The notes: generated by a model from the letters alone, not told the origin. A stretch of 64,000 nucleotides of DNA from Bacillus litorisediminis (GCF_022808645.1 NZ_JAKZKT010000020.1:1-64000), one strand, 5' to 3'; positions 1-8,546 are shown, counted from the stretch's first letter. A program made the numbers and translations.

Positions 1-306
1 ACAAGAACTAAAGGATTTTTATCAACTGGTTGAGGCTTCTGAAATTCCAGAAATGAAAAAGGCCATTCAAACCATTCAAAACTGGCAAACCGAAATTCTT
101 AATAGTTTTGCATATAACTTTTCCAATGGTTTTTTGGAAGGGATCAATAACTCAACCAAAGTATTAAAACGAAACGCATTTGGCTTTAGAAGCTTTAAAC
201 GCTTTAGAGCCAAAATATTACTTTCACATCAATATAAAGGAATTGGGGTTCACATTGGTTAAGGGTGACGACAATTAGTCATCACCCCAACATTTGACGG
301 AGAACC
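1..306 (+). mobile_element. Right end of an ISL3-family insertion sequence (cut by window edge)
   Basis: The window opens inside an insertion sequence. The C-terminus of an ISL3-type transposase is followed by a terminal inverted repeat at 288-306, reading on the minus strand GGTTCTCCGTCAAATGTTG, which resembles the GGCTCTTCGTCAAAT-type ends known for ISL3 elements. The A/T-rich octamer ATAATAAT right after it (307-314) would fit the 8-bp target duplication of this family, but the left copy lies outside the window. The element ends 12 bp from the stop codon of the neighbouring efflux gene, so it inserted just beyond that gene. Confidence 0.75.
2..262 (+). CDS. ISL3-family transposase, C-terminal fragment (start outside window)
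   Basis: The reading frame is open from the window edge to the stop at 260-262. The last 60 residues carry the ISL3 transposase signature: SNGFLEGINNSTKVLKR followed by FGFRSFKRFRAKILL, the end of the DDE_Tnp_ISL3 domain that holds the last catalytic acidic residue. Only about 86 residues of an expected 400 or so are visible, so whether the full gene is intact cannot be judged. The stop codon lies 26 bp inside the terminal repeat, a normal arrangement for the family. Confidence 0.85.
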   Translation, partial: QELKDFYQLVEASEIPEMKKAIQTIQNWQTEILNSFAYNFSNGFLEGINNSTKVLKRNAFGFRSFKRFRAKILLSHQYKGIGVHIG

Positions 307-318
307 ATAATAATAGGG

Positions 319-1548
319 TCATCCTTCCATCTTTAAGCTCACTACCGGTTTTGCCTGTTTCGTCTTTGTTAAAGTAAAAAATGCAATCGACCCAAGAAAT
401 GAAGTAATAAATAGCGTTGCCCCCATCGGAACAGCCGTTGTCTCATCAAGACCAACTAGAGGAGCGACTAGGGAACCTAGTGATAAAGGGAGTAAACCTA
501 ACACAGCGCTAGCACTTCCAGCCCGATGCCCTTGGTTTTTCATCGCAAGCGTGAAAGAACTGGTGACAATCATTCCCATTGACGTCATATAAATAAAAAT
601 CAGGATGACAAGTGTGGCTAGCGGTCCTTTAATAATCGTCATGATCAGAAGGATAGAAGTTGCACTGACAGCAATTAGGACTGCTGTCCGAAGCAAGCTC
701 CTTTCTTCAAAAATTCCGCTAAAACGACCAATGATGAAGCTTCCAGAAATAATAGCCAGACCGTTAATTCCAAATAGAATACTAAATACTTGAGGAGACA
801 CCTCATAAATACCTTGATATACGAAAGGAGTACCTGCTACATATGCAAAACTCCCTCCATGGATAAATCCTACCGTCAAGGCGTATCCCATAAAAGAACG
901 ATCCTTTAACAGACTTCCTATCGTACGAACAGAGTGCCCAAACGAGCTTGGAATCCGTTTTTCCGGAGGCAATGTTTCCTTTAATCTCATTGCAATATTG
1001 ATCACGATAAGAAAACCAAGTGCACACAAAAAATAAAAAATCGTATGCCAGCTGGCAAATGGTAATAACAAAATGGCACCGCCAGTCATTGGCGCAATCA
1101 TGGGAGCCGTTGCATTAATCACCATTAAAAGGGCAAAAAATTTGGTCAGTTCTTTTCCGCTGAACACATCACGCACTACAGCACGAGAGAGAACAATCCC
1201 TGCAGAAGCAGTAAATCCTTGCAAAAATCTTCCTATTATCAACATCGTTATATTCGGAGCCAGTGCACAAAAAAGTGATGATAGCGCAAATAAGAAAATC
1301 GATATTAATAATGGTTTTCTCCTTCCATGTGCATCACTGATTGGTCCAATAATTAGCTGACCGACTGCAAGGCCAACTAAACATGCAGTTAAACTAAGCT
1401 GTACAAGTGAAGCACTCGCCTCTAATTCAGCAGCAATATCGGGGAAGCTCGGTAAATACATGTCAATATTAAATGGACCTAAAATTCCCAGTGAGCTGAG
1501 TAGAAAAGCCAATGCCAGACGTTCTTTTCCTGTTGGGTTGTGAAGCAT
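319..1548 (-). CDS. Bcr/CflA-type MFS multidrug efflux transporter
   Basis: A 409-residue, 12-helix major facilitator. The loop after helix 2 reads GPISDAHGRRKP, the MFS motif A of drug:H+ antiporters, and helix 5 contains GFTASAGIVLSRAVVRD, typical of the Bcr/CflA (DHA1) group that exports bicyclomycin, chloramphenicol and other drugs. The start at 1548 is preceded by AGAAAGGTGATGG, a good ribosome binding site. It is monocistronic; the stop codon lies only 12 bp from the end of an ISL3 element, so any native terminator was probably displaced. The substrate cannot be told from sequence alone. Confidence 0.88.
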   Translation of the reverse strand: MLHNPTGKERLALAFLLSSLGILGPFNIDMYLPSFPDIAAELEASASLVQLSLTACLVGLAVGQLIIGPISDAHGRRKPLLISIFLFALSSLFCALAPNITMLIIGRFLQGFTASAGIVLSRAVVRDVFSGKELTKFFALLMVINATAPMIAPMTGGAILLLPFASWHTIFYFLCALGFLIVINIAMRLKETLPPEKRIPSSFGHSVRTIGSLLKDRSFMGYALTVGFIHGGSFAYVAGTPFVYQGIYEVSPQVFSILFGINGLAIISGSFIIGRFSGIFEERSLLRTAVLIAVSATSILLIMTIIKGPLATLVILIFIYMTSMGMIVTSSFTLAMKNQGHRAGSASAVLGLLPLSLGSLVAPLVGLDETTAVPMGATLFITSFLGSIAFFTLTKTKQAKPVVSLKMEG

Positions 1549-1669
1549 GAATCTCCATCACCTTTCTTCTACTAAACTCTTATCTTTACAATACCAACAA
1601 AACAGATTCTCACAGTATACCATAAGTAACATTTTTTTCATGCGAAATTTTTTCCTGAGTGAAAGAATA

Positions 1670-1697
1670 AAAGACAAACCCATTTGAGTTTGTCTTT
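1670..1697 (-). terminator. Terminator downstream of ilvE
   Basis: A perfect 10-bp stem AAAGACAAAC/GTTTGTCTTT with an 8-nt loop. On the minus strand it is followed by the U-rich run TATTCTTT, so it most likely ends the ilvE transcript. Confidence 0.7.
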
Positions 1698-1747
1698 CAC
1701 TAAATCTAACTCTGATATATAATAGCCAACTTTTATATAAAGAAGTG

Positions 1748-2845
1748 TTATTTTACAAGACTTTCTTCTTGTTCTTCTACTTTTACACTCCAGCCAAATG
1801 GATCTGGTATATTTCCCCATTGAATGCCAGTTATTGTATGGTATAACTTCCGAGAAACTTCCCCGATTTTACCGCCATTTATAACAAGTTTCTCGTTGTT
1901 CCAATATAATTCCCCGACAGGAGAGATGACGGCAGCAGTACCCGTACCAAATGCTTCTTCCAGTAAGCCATCTTGATAGGCCTGGTAGATTTCTTCAATG
2001 GAAACTCTTTTTTCTTTCATCGGAAGGCCCCAATGTTTCACTAGCTCAATGACAGATTTTCTTGTGATTCCCTCCAAAATACTGCCATTGAGTTCAGGAG
2101 TTACTACTTCACCATTGATTTTGAAGAAGATATTCATACTTCCTACTTCTTCAATATATTTATGTTCTTTTCCGTCTAACCAAAGGACCTGGGAATACCC
2201 TGCTTTTTCTGCTTCTTCTTGGGCAATTAAGCTGGCTGCATAGTTACCTGCTGTTTTCGCATTACCAGTCCCGCCTTTAACGGCACGGACGTAGTGTTGT
2301 TCTACCGCAATTTTAACCGGATTGATGCCTTCTGCATAATAATTTCCAACAGGTGACATGATGATGATAAATTGATAGTTCTTAGATGCGGCCACTCCTA
2401 AATAAGGTTCAGTCGCAATAATAAACGGACGAATATATAGGGATGTCCCCTCTACATTTGGAACCCAATCACGATCTATTGCAACCAATTGCTTAAGGGC
2501 TGTTAAGGCAAGTTCTTCGTCAATTTGAGGGATGCATAATCGTTTGTTGGAGCGGTTCAAACGTTTCATATTCTCGTCCGGTCTAAATAAAAGTACTTCA
2601 TTTTCTTTTGTTAAATAAGCTTTCATTCCTTCAAAAACCGTTTGACCGTAATGAAAAACGATAGCTGCCGGATCTAGTGTAAGAGGCTGATAAGGAACAA
2701 TTCTAGCGTCATGCCAGCCTTTTCCTTCTGTGTAATCCATCACAAACATATGGTCAGTAAAATGCCTGCCGAATGGAAGGTTTGCAAAATCCGGTTTTTG
2801 CTTTTTAGCTGACGTTAATTCCATTTTAATTTGATTTGCGCTCAT
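1748..2845 (-). CDS. ilvE: Branched-chain amino acid aminotransferase
   Basis: A cytosolic PLP enzyme that interconverts leucine, isoleucine and valine with their 2-oxo acids. Residues 189-205 (VKGGTGNAKTAGNYAAS) contain the PLP lysine (Lys197) in the class IV pattern, and the C-terminal FGTGTAAVISPV binds the cofactor phosphate. About 365 residues fits the long BCAT II group (B. subtilis YwaA/YbgE). Two start codons exist; ATG at 2845 is preferred because AGGGAG lies 7 nt upstream of it, whereas the ATG at 2851 nearly touches that Shine-Dalgarno. No T-box leader was recognised; a 26-bp AT-rich palindrome lies upstream (2986-3011). Confidence 0.93.
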   Translation of the reverse strand: MSANQIKMELTSAKKQKPDFANLPFGRHFTDHMFVMDYTEGKGWHDARIVPYQPLTLDPAAIVFHYGQTVFEGMKAYLTKENEVLLFRPDENMKRLNRSNKRLCIPQIDEELALTALKQLVAIDRDWVPNVEGTSLYIRPFIIATEPYLGVAASKNYQFIIIMSPVGNYYAEGINPVKIAVEQHYVRAVKGGTGNAKTAGNYAASLIAQEEAEKAGYSQVLWLDGKEHKYIEEVGSMNIFFKINGEVVTPELNGSILEGITRKSVIELVKHWGLPMKEKRVSIEEIYQAYQDGLLEEAFGTGTAAVISPVGELYWNNEKLVINGGKIGEVSRKLYHTITGIQWGNIPDPFGWSVKVEEQEESLVK

Positions 2846-2985
2846 GTCCATTCTCCCTGTCTAACCATCATTTTTTCAGTCTGGGCAAAAGATGATTATT
2901 GATAATTTCTTAACAAAGACAGGATTATCGTGCCTGGATAGATCCTTTGATCTTTCAAAGCGATAAAACTTTTCCTTGTTAAAGT

Positions 2986-3011
2986 TTCATAATATTTTTA
3001 AATATTATGAA
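2986..3011. repeat. Perfect 26-bp AT-rich palindrome upstream of ilvE
   Basis: Two perfect 12-bp arms (TTCATAATATTT and its complement) around TT, between the end of the GNAT gene and the ilvE start. It has no GC content in the loop-proximal part and no clear U-run, so it is a weak terminator candidate; it may instead be an operator for ilvE. The function is inferred only. Confidence 0.5.
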
Positions 3012-3075
3012 CCTCTAATTGGAAAATGTCAATATGAACTAAGTAGGTATTCATACATTTATCAACAAAATAATG

Positions 3076-3528
3076 TCAGAGTAAATAAGAGTAGTAGCGA
3101 AACTTCTTATCCATTTTAAACCCTTGTTTTTCCCAAAAATGCCATGCTCTTTCATTGGTATGCTCTACTGACAGCTCTATACCTTTAGATTTTGTCAGCA
3201 ATGCGAATTCTTTTACTTTGGCAAAAAGCTGTTTTCCAATACCTTTATTACGGTACCCTTCAGCAATGTAAAAGTCGTTTAATAACCAAACACGCTGTAA
3301 GCTTAATGAAGAAAAAATAGGAAACAGTTGGGCAAATCCAATAACTTTATCTTCCTGCTCAGCAATAAAAATGACCGATTGTAAGTTTTGAAATCTGTCA
3401 AATAAAAACTGCTCTGCTTTTACAGGATTTTTCGGTTGGTGAAAATACTCGCGGTATGAATCAAATAATGGAACTATTTTTGGTAAATCTTCAATAGCAG
3501 CTTGTCTAATCAGTAGTTCGTTACTCAT
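3076..3528 (-). CDS. GNAT family N-acetyltransferase
   Basis: A 150-residue single-domain GCN5-type acetyltransferase. The acetyl-CoA binding motif A is YRNKGIGKQLF (residues about 92-102), preceded by the beta-strand VWLLNDFYI, and the C-terminal WHFWEKQGFK is the usual end of the fold. It would transfer an acetyl group from acetyl-CoA to an amine; the substrate is unknown. It starts with ATG 12 nt after a weak GGGAA site. It reads toward ilvE but is separated from it by about 230 bp with a palindrome, so it is probably a separate transcript. Confidence 0.88.
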   Translation of the reverse strand: MSNELLIRQAAIEDLPKIVPLFDSYREYFHQPKNPVKAEQFLFDRFQNLQSVIFIAEQEDKVIGFAQLFPIFSSLSLQRVWLLNDFYIAEGYRNKGIGKQLFAKVKEFALLTKSKGIELSVEHTNERAWHFWEKQGFKMDKKFRYYSYLL

Positions 3529-3675
3529 GTATTTCCCTCATTTTCTAAAAAAGAATCTGATATATTTTCTAAATTCTATCATGATTGGCAATTTATTAAC
3601 TGAGTTTTCTAAATAAAAATGCGTCTCTAGTTAAATAGAAACGCAAAAAATGTCCATCGGCTTACTCACTAAAGT

Positions 3676-4317
3676 TTACTGTAAATGTTTAGGCGGATTT
3701 TTTTTATGGGTTTGATTTTGAACCTCTGCAAAGATGTCCTCTTGGCTTTCTGGCTTATAAGGTTTATTTATCAAATTTAATATTTCATTGATCCGCGTAA
3801 GCTGTGTATTACTTGGGATTAAATTGACGATCGCTTGTTTAAATTCCTCAAAATCCTGTTTTGTAACGGGCTTAACTTCATCCTTTAATTCGTAGCCCAG
3901 CTGACCATTCGGTTCTAAGGTAGCCCATTTTACATCACTAATTTTTGAGACACTGTTTTGCCTGAGTTTCATTTCAAGCTGGTCAACCGATAACCGCATC
4001 TTTTTTAGATTTTTTTCATTTAATTGTCCGTTCTCAATCACAACCTTTGCTTTACCTGTAATCAGCTTTTCAAACCTGTCAGACTTCATCTGAATCAATT
4101 CTATGAAGAGTAAGGTTAAAACAAGAACTGCCCCTACCATAAAAGCAGTCCAAATATCCTGTCCCGATACTGGCTGTATAAGAAGAGTACCAATTGCAAT
4201 CATAATCACGGTTTCTGCTAGCGTCATTTGTGAAATTGTTTTTCTGCCGGCAATCCGTAAAAGAACAGTTCCCGCAATAACAATTAAAATAGCTTTCCAT
4301 ATATAATTCCATTCCAT
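3676..4317 (-). CDS. DUF421 membrane protein (YetF-like)
   Basis: A 213-residue protein with two or three N-terminal membrane helices (residues 5-75, including RIAGRKTISQMTLAETVIMI, the family hallmark) and a C-terminal cytosolic domain with LRQNSVSKISDVKWATLEPNGQL. It belongs to the DUF421/YetF family of Bacillus, found in spore-formers and of unknown biochemical role. ATG at 4317 is chosen because GGGTGG lies 8 nt upstream; the GTG four codons earlier overlaps that site. It is monocistronic. Confidence 0.88.
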   Translation of the reverse strand: MEWNYIWKAILIVIAGTVLLRIAGRKTISQMTLAETVIMIAIGTLLIQPVSGQDIWTAFMVGAVLVLTLLFIELIQMKSDRFEKLITGKAKVVIENGQLNEKNLKKMRLSVDQLEMKLRQNSVSKISDVKWATLEPNGQLGYELKDEVKPVTKQDFEEFKQAIVNLIPSNTQLTRINEILNLINKPYKPESQEDIFAEVQNQTHKKNPPKHLQ

Positions 4318-4480
4318 TTTGATAACCACCCTTCACTAAAAAGAGTCATTGATATTTTTACCAATAATCTTTCCCATATCCTTCCGCTTTACTAAAAGGT
4401 TAAAAATAAGGGAGAAGGGAAAATTATACTTCAAAGATTTCGAAACTTACATTTTCTTATTGAAAGGTGAAGGACAGGAC

Positions 4481-4744
4481 ATGAAATGGGTCATTAAAAC
4501 AGAACATGTAAACGATGAAAAAAGAGTAATTGGATTGGAAGTGGAAGATGAAGATGGGACTTTTGATGCTAATATAAGGTGGGACGGTTCGATGGAAATT
4601 CATATACGTTCCAAGACTGAAGAAGGCAATGAATTATGTGATACTATCCATACGTCAGACATTGATGGATTAATTGCGAAGCTGGAGGGATTAAAGCAGG
4701 TTTGCGTCGATTACTTTGATAACGGGAATCAGGGAAAATATTGA
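4481..4744 (+). CDS. Small conserved-looking protein of unknown function
   Basis: An 87-residue acidic protein beginning MKWVIKTEHVNDEKRVIG. The start at 4481 is set by AAAGGTGAAGG 9 nt upstream; the frame is open further 5' but without a ribosome binding site. It contains alternating short strands (IGLEVEDEDGTF, IRWDGSMEIHI) and a C-terminal helix, which suggests a compact alpha/beta fold. There are no membrane helices or cysteine motifs. No family was recognised. It converges with the small gene at 4789-4947 and shares a terminator with it. Confidence 0.6.
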   Translation: MKWVIKTEHVNDEKRVIGLEVEDEDGTFDANIRWDGSMEIHIRSKTEEGNELCDTIHTSDIDGLIAKLEGLKQVCVDYFDNGNQGKY

Positions 4745-4746
4745 AA

Positions 4747-4781
4747 GGTCCGAAGCTTAGCTTTTTGATAAGCTTTGGACC
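4747..4781. terminator. Bidirectional terminator
   Basis: A 13-bp stem GGTCCGAAGCTTA/TAAGCTTTGGACC (one mismatch) with a 9-nt loop, followed by CTTTTCC on the plus strand and CTTTCAA on the minus strand, located between two convergent small genes. Confidence 0.75.
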
Positions 4782-4788
4782 TTTTCCA

Positions 4789-4947
4789 TTATTCATATAT
4801 TTCATCTGCGTTTTTGTAGCGCATTTTTTCCGCGTGGATTGTTCCCTCTTGATGATTTCCCCTATTTTGTTCGACAATATCTCTTTCTGTTGAGCCTTCC
4901 CTGCCATCTGTTGCTTTTTTCTGATTAAGATGATCATTTACAGTCAT
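4789..4947 (-). CDS. Small hydrophilic protein, 52 residues
   Basis: A short gene with start ATG at 4947 behind a strong GAAGAGGTGAAAT site. The product starts MTVNDHLNQKKATDGREG and ends YKNADEIYE; it is highly charged, has no hydrophobic segment and no cysteine. Small hydrophilic proteins like this are common among spore-expressed genes of Bacillus, and tgl, a spore gene, starts 174 bp away in the divergent direction, but that link is only inference. No family was recognised. Confidence 0.55.
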   Translation of the reverse strand: MTVNDHLNQKKATDGREGSTERDIVEQNRGNHQEGTIHAEKMRYKNADEIYE

Positions 4948-5120
4948 ATTTCACCTCTTCATGATATTCCAATATTTTTTATTAGATTTCCCAGAGTATC
5001 AGCTTCTATCCGACTTAGAATGTATCAACCATTTTATGTGGGTTTATACACTTTTAATACAAAGTCCGAATACCCTAGGTAATGACACAGAAGATTTGAT
5101 GTCAGAAAGAAGGGATCGAT

Positions 5121-5990
5121 ATGATTATGCTATCGGGAAATATTTTTCATAACAGTGGCTTATGGCCAGCTGGAAGTATAGAGAGTATCATCCTTCAGCG
5201 GATGCAGCAAGATATGAGGGTCTATCCCTTTCAATCGGTAAATGAATTACGGTTTGAACTGGAAATGCGAAAAAATATCATTTTAAGCGCTCGAGCCATG
5301 AGTCAGGGCCGTTCACAGTTTGTACCCTTTTCTAAGTCCTATTGTAACCCCCGTTATTGGCAATTAACACATATGGGCGGTTTTCGGCTGAAGCCTGGCG
5401 TCAGACCATCTGTTGCCATTGAGGATATCTTTAAAAACAGTTCTTCATACGGATTTGAATGTGCAACAGCGATCATGATTATTTTTTATCATGCTGTACT
5501 TAAAACGATTGGCAGGAATTTGTTTGATCGATATTTCGCAAACCTTTATTTGTACAGCTGGGTAGAAGATCAAGATCTCGGACTTCGAACCTATTATACT
5601 TATCATTTTATACCTGGAGATGTAGTTTACTTTGAGAACCCTGAATTCCATCCAGAAACCCCTTGGTGGAGAGGAGAGAGTGCAGTGGTTCTTGAAAATG
5701 GCACCTTTTTTGGGCATGGAGTAGGAATTGGAACTGCAGAACAAATGATAGAGCATCTTAATAAAGCAAGAGCACCATGGAGTACGATACCGCCTTTTTT
5801 AAGAAACTCTGTTTTAAGGCCATCCTTTAAACATTTGTATAGGATTGCGATGCAACGGCAAGGCTCAGCGGTATATAAAAAGCATCCGATTGTGATACAC
5901 CATAACGAAAGCTCGATTTCCTATGAGCGCCATTTATTCCATTTAAAAAATGCATCCAGTCAAATACCTTTTTTTAGCCCAATTTATTAA
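5121..5990 (+). CDS. tgl: Spore coat protein-glutamine gamma-glutamyltransferase (transglutaminase)
   Basis: Cross-links spore coat proteins through epsilon-(gamma-glutamyl)lysine bonds. The catalytic region reads YGFECATAIMI with Cys114 preceded by Glu113, and the partner acidic residue is Glu186 in WWRGES, equivalent to Cys116/Glu115/Glu187 of B. subtilis Tgl. The enzyme has 289 residues, longer than the about 245 of B. subtilis because of an extended C-terminus. The start follows AGAAGGG with 6 nt spacing. It is monocistronic. No confident sigma-K promoter could be assigned by eye, although late mother-cell expression is expected for the family. Confidence 0.93.
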   Translation: MIMLSGNIFHNSGLWPAGSIESIILQRMQQDMRVYPFQSVNELRFELEMRKNIILSARAMSQGRSQFVPFSKSYCNPRYWQLTHMGGFRLKPGVRPSVAIEDIFKNSSSYGFECATAIMIIFYHAVLKTIGRNLFDRYFANLYLYSWVEDQDLGLRTYYTYHFIPGDVVYFENPEFHPETPWWRGESAVVLENGTFFGHGVGIGTAEQMIEHLNKARAPWSTIPPFLRNSVLRPSFKHLYRIAMQRQGSAVYKKHPIVIHHNESSISYERHLFHLKNASSQIPFFSPIY

Positions 5991-5996
5991 CAAAAA

Positions 5997-6044
5997 AGAG
6001 ACTGTAAACAAAATTGTTCTCTAACAAATTTGCCTACAGTCTCT
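5997..6044. terminator. Bidirectional terminator between tgl and the Nramp-like gene
   Basis: A 10-bp perfect stem AGAGACTGTA/TACAGTCTCT with a 28-nt loop, flanked by ATTTTTCT on the plus side and by CAAAAA on the other, serving the convergent tgl and 6055-7335 genes. Confidence 0.7.
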
Positions 6045-6054
6045 ATTTTTCTAT

Positions 6055-7335
6055 TTATTTCCCTGAAAAAATACCAATTAGCTCATTTATACCTAATACC
6101 GCGAATAGTACTAGACACCCAATTAATACGATATTAGCCATTGCTTTATTTCGGTAATCAGGCAGAACACTTTTTGAATTAAGCAACAGGAGCAATGAAA
6201 GGGCTAAGAACGGCATAAATAGTGCACCTAGAGCTCCATAAAGAATAACAAGTTCGACCGGTTTGCCTAAGAACAATAAGAGTATTGGCGGGAACGTTAG
6301 CCATGCAAGATAGAAACGGTAAGCCGGTTCTTTTTCAGAAACGTATTGAACCACACCCTCTTCTTTCTTCTTGCGAATGGTTTTAATAAAGTCCGCAAAA
6401 AGGTAAGGCACTCCGTTCCAAACACCTAATAGTGAGGTGTATGCTGCAGACCAGAATGCGATTAAAAACATCCAGCGCATAGGCTGACCGAAGTCTTCGC
6501 CTAGCATGTTGGACAAGTCAATCAAGCCTTGGTCACCACGGATGCTGACTCCGCTTCCTGCAAGATACTGAGCCCCAATAATTAGCCCAGCCATCGTAAA
6601 GATCGCTGTAAGTGTATAAGCTACTTTTGAGTCAAGTCTCATGGTAGTTACCCATTCTTTTCCTTTCCAGCCTTTTTCACTTAGCCAGTAGCCGTAAGAA
6701 GCCATTGTAATGGTTCCTCCAACACCGCCAATCAAACCAAGCATAAGGAAGAAGGAGCCTTCTGGAACACGCGGAACAAAACCGCTTGCAAAATCACCGA
6801 AGCTTGGGAGGAAAAGTAGAGCCGTACCGATAATCGTGATAAACATGACACCAATAAGAACAGACATTACTCGTTCAAATAATAGATAGCGTCCTGTCCA
6901 AACGAGCAAGAAGCCTACGACGGCATGAATGATTGCCCAAGCCCACAGCGGCATAATAGGGAACATCGCATGCATTGCCATTCCTGATGTGGAGGCTGCA
7001 GTCGCACCATAAACGAACCCCCAAATGATCGAATAGATTCCAAAATAACCCGTTGCCCATTTACCGAGCTTGTGCCAGCCATCTAACATCGTTTTACCTG
7101 TCGCCAGGTACCATCTTCCCACACCTTCATTAAGAAAATATTTAAGGATTGCACCAACTACAATGGCCCAGACAAATGTCATCCCAAAGGATGTTCCAAT
7201 AACGAGTGACGTTACCAAATCTGCTGTGCCCACTCCTGTAGCCGCAACAACAAGTCCCGGACCCATATGCTTAAGCTTTTCTTTCCATGTCGTAGGGGGC
7301 AACTGTAACGGTTTTTGATTAAATTCTGTTTTCAT
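6055..7335 (-). CDS. Nramp-family-like permease lacking most canonical metal ligands
   Basis: A 426-residue protein with about 11 membrane helices and the Nramp (SLC11) scaffold: GPGLVVAATGVGTADL in helix 1 and GGTITMASYGYW in helix 6. Where Nramps have DPGN this protein has GTAD (36-39), and where they have MPH it has MAS (211-213), so most transition-metal ligands are missing. It is the last gene of a keto-acid CoA-transferase/thiolase operon (29 bp after the thiolase stop), which suggests it may carry an organic acid or its counter-ion rather than Mn2+. The family call is firm; the substrate is open. Confidence 0.8.
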   Translation of the reverse strand: MKTEFNQKPLQLPPTTWKEKLKHMGPGLVVAATGVGTADLVTSLVIGTSFGMTFVWAIVVGAILKYFLNEGVGRWYLATGKTMLDGWHKLGKWATGYFGIYSIIWGFVYGATAASTSGMAMHAMFPIMPLWAWAIIHAVVGFLLVWTGRYLLFERVMSVLIGVMFITIIGTALLFLPSFGDFASGFVPRVPEGSFFLMLGLIGGVGGTITMASYGYWLSEKGWKGKEWVTTMRLDSKVAYTLTAIFTMAGLIIGAQYLAGSGVSIRGDQGLIDLSNMLGEDFGQPMRWMFLIAFWSAAYTSLLGVWNGVPYLFADFIKTIRKKKEEGVVQYVSEKEPAYRFYLAWLTFPPILLLFLGKPVELVILYGALGALFMPFLALSLLLLLNSKSVLPDYRNKAMANIVLIGCLVLFAVLGINELIGIFSGK

Positions 7336-7364
7336 TACTTGAACCTCCGTTCATAGATTGTTGA

Positions 7365-8546
7365 TCATACTGATTCCAGCAAGATGGCCATTCCTTGACC
7401 GCCGCCAACACATAATGTCGCGATTCCAAATTGTACTTGTCTGCTGTTCATTTCATGCACCAATTTTGTTATAATAACGGATCCTGTTGCACCAAGCGGA
7501 TGTCCCAGTGCGATTGCACCACCATTTACGTTAACTTTATCCGTGTCCATCTTCAATTCGCGAATAACTGCAAGTGATTGTGATGCAAACGCTTCATTTA
7601 GCTCGACTAATCCAATATCACTTACTAACAGTCCTGTCTTTTCTAATAATTTCGTAACGGCTGGCACAGGACCTATTCCCATATAACGAGGATCAACACC
7701 TGCGGTTGCCCAACTCTTAATTTTAACGAGCGGTTTAAGACCTAGCTGAAGAGCTTTTTCTTTTGTCATCATAACGACAGCACTTGCCCCGTCATTTCGT
7801 CCGCAGGCATTTCCAGCTGTAACCGTTCCATCTATTTTAAATACAGGTTTTAAGTTTGCCAGTTTCTCTAATGATGTTTCTCGCAAATGTTCATCTTTTG
7901 AAAAAACAACGGTTTCTTTTTTCGACTTCACTTCAACCGGTACAATTTGTGAGTCAAATTTCCCTGTTTCCCACGCATGTTTCGCTCGGCTTTGACTCTC
8001 ATACGCAAAAGCATCCTGGTCACTGCGGGAGACCCCATATTTTTCAGCGACATTTTCAGCTGTCATTCCCATCCCTAAATCCTTGCCATACATTTCAAAT
8101 GGCTGCTGTCCGTTTTCAAAGTTAGAGTCAACCAGGTAAGGATTTCCTTCTCCAAAACGGGAATTTCGCAGATATATAGGAGCCCTGCTCATATTTTCTG
8201 TACCGCCTGCAATCACAATTTCATCAGGATGAAAGGCTAAGTGCTGAACTCCAGAAACAATCGACTGCATTCCCGATGCACAAAGGCGATTGACCGTATA
8301 GGCCGCAGCCGTTTCAGAAATGCCAGCGCGCAAGGCTGCGACCCTAGCCACATTCGATGATTCAGTCGACTGCCGTACTTCGCCAAAAATGACTTCGTTT
8401 ATCTGATCAACAGAAAGTCCGGTTTGCTGCAAAGCATCCTTTATGACTATTGCTGCCAAATCTCCAGAATTTAGATCCTTTAATGTTCCTCCAAAACGCC
8501 CGATGGGAGTCCTTCTGGCACTTACAATGACAAATTCATGCTCCAT
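7365..8546 (-). CDS. Acetyl-CoA C-acyltransferase (thiolase)
   Basis: A 393-residue type II thiolase. The catalytic nucleophile is Cys89 in NRLCASGMQSI, His349 lies in GHPLGATGS and the second cysteine is Cys379 in CVGGGQGMA; NEAFASQS is also present. It cleaves acetoacetyl-CoA or 3-oxoadipyl-CoA with CoA, or runs in reverse. The start at 8546 follows AAAGGAGAAG with 6 nt spacing and overlaps the end of scoB by 11 bp, so the genes are translationally coupled. In this operon it acts downstream of the CoA-transferase. Confidence 0.93.
   Translation of the reverse strand: MEHEFVIVSARRTPIGRFGGTLKDLNSGDLAAIVIKDALQQTGLSVDQINEVIFGEVRQSTESSNVARVAALRAGISETAAAYTVNRLCASGMQSIVSGVQHLAFHPDEIVIAGGTENMSRAPIYLRNSRFGEGNPYLVDSNFENGQQPFEMYGKDLGMGMTAENVAEKYGVSRSDQDAFAYESQSRAKHAWETGKFDSQIVPVEVKSKKETVVFSKDEHLRETSLEKLANLKPVFKIDGTVTAGNACGRNDGASAVVMMTKEKALQLGLKPLVKIKSWATAGVDPRYMGIGPVPAVTKLLEKTGLLVSDIGLVELNEAFASQSLAVIRELKMDTDKVNVNGGAIALGHPLGATGSVIITKLVHEMNSRQVQFGIATLCVGGGQGMAILLESV

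Noticed and set aside
2852-3075. T-box leader for ilvE
   Set aside because: No T-box sequence (GGGTGGNACCGCG-type) or specifier structure could be found.
4644-4937. 97-codon minus-strand frame overlapping the small genes at 4481-4947
   Set aside because: The frame at 4789-4947 has a much better ribosome binding site and respects the terminator; this longer one crosses it.
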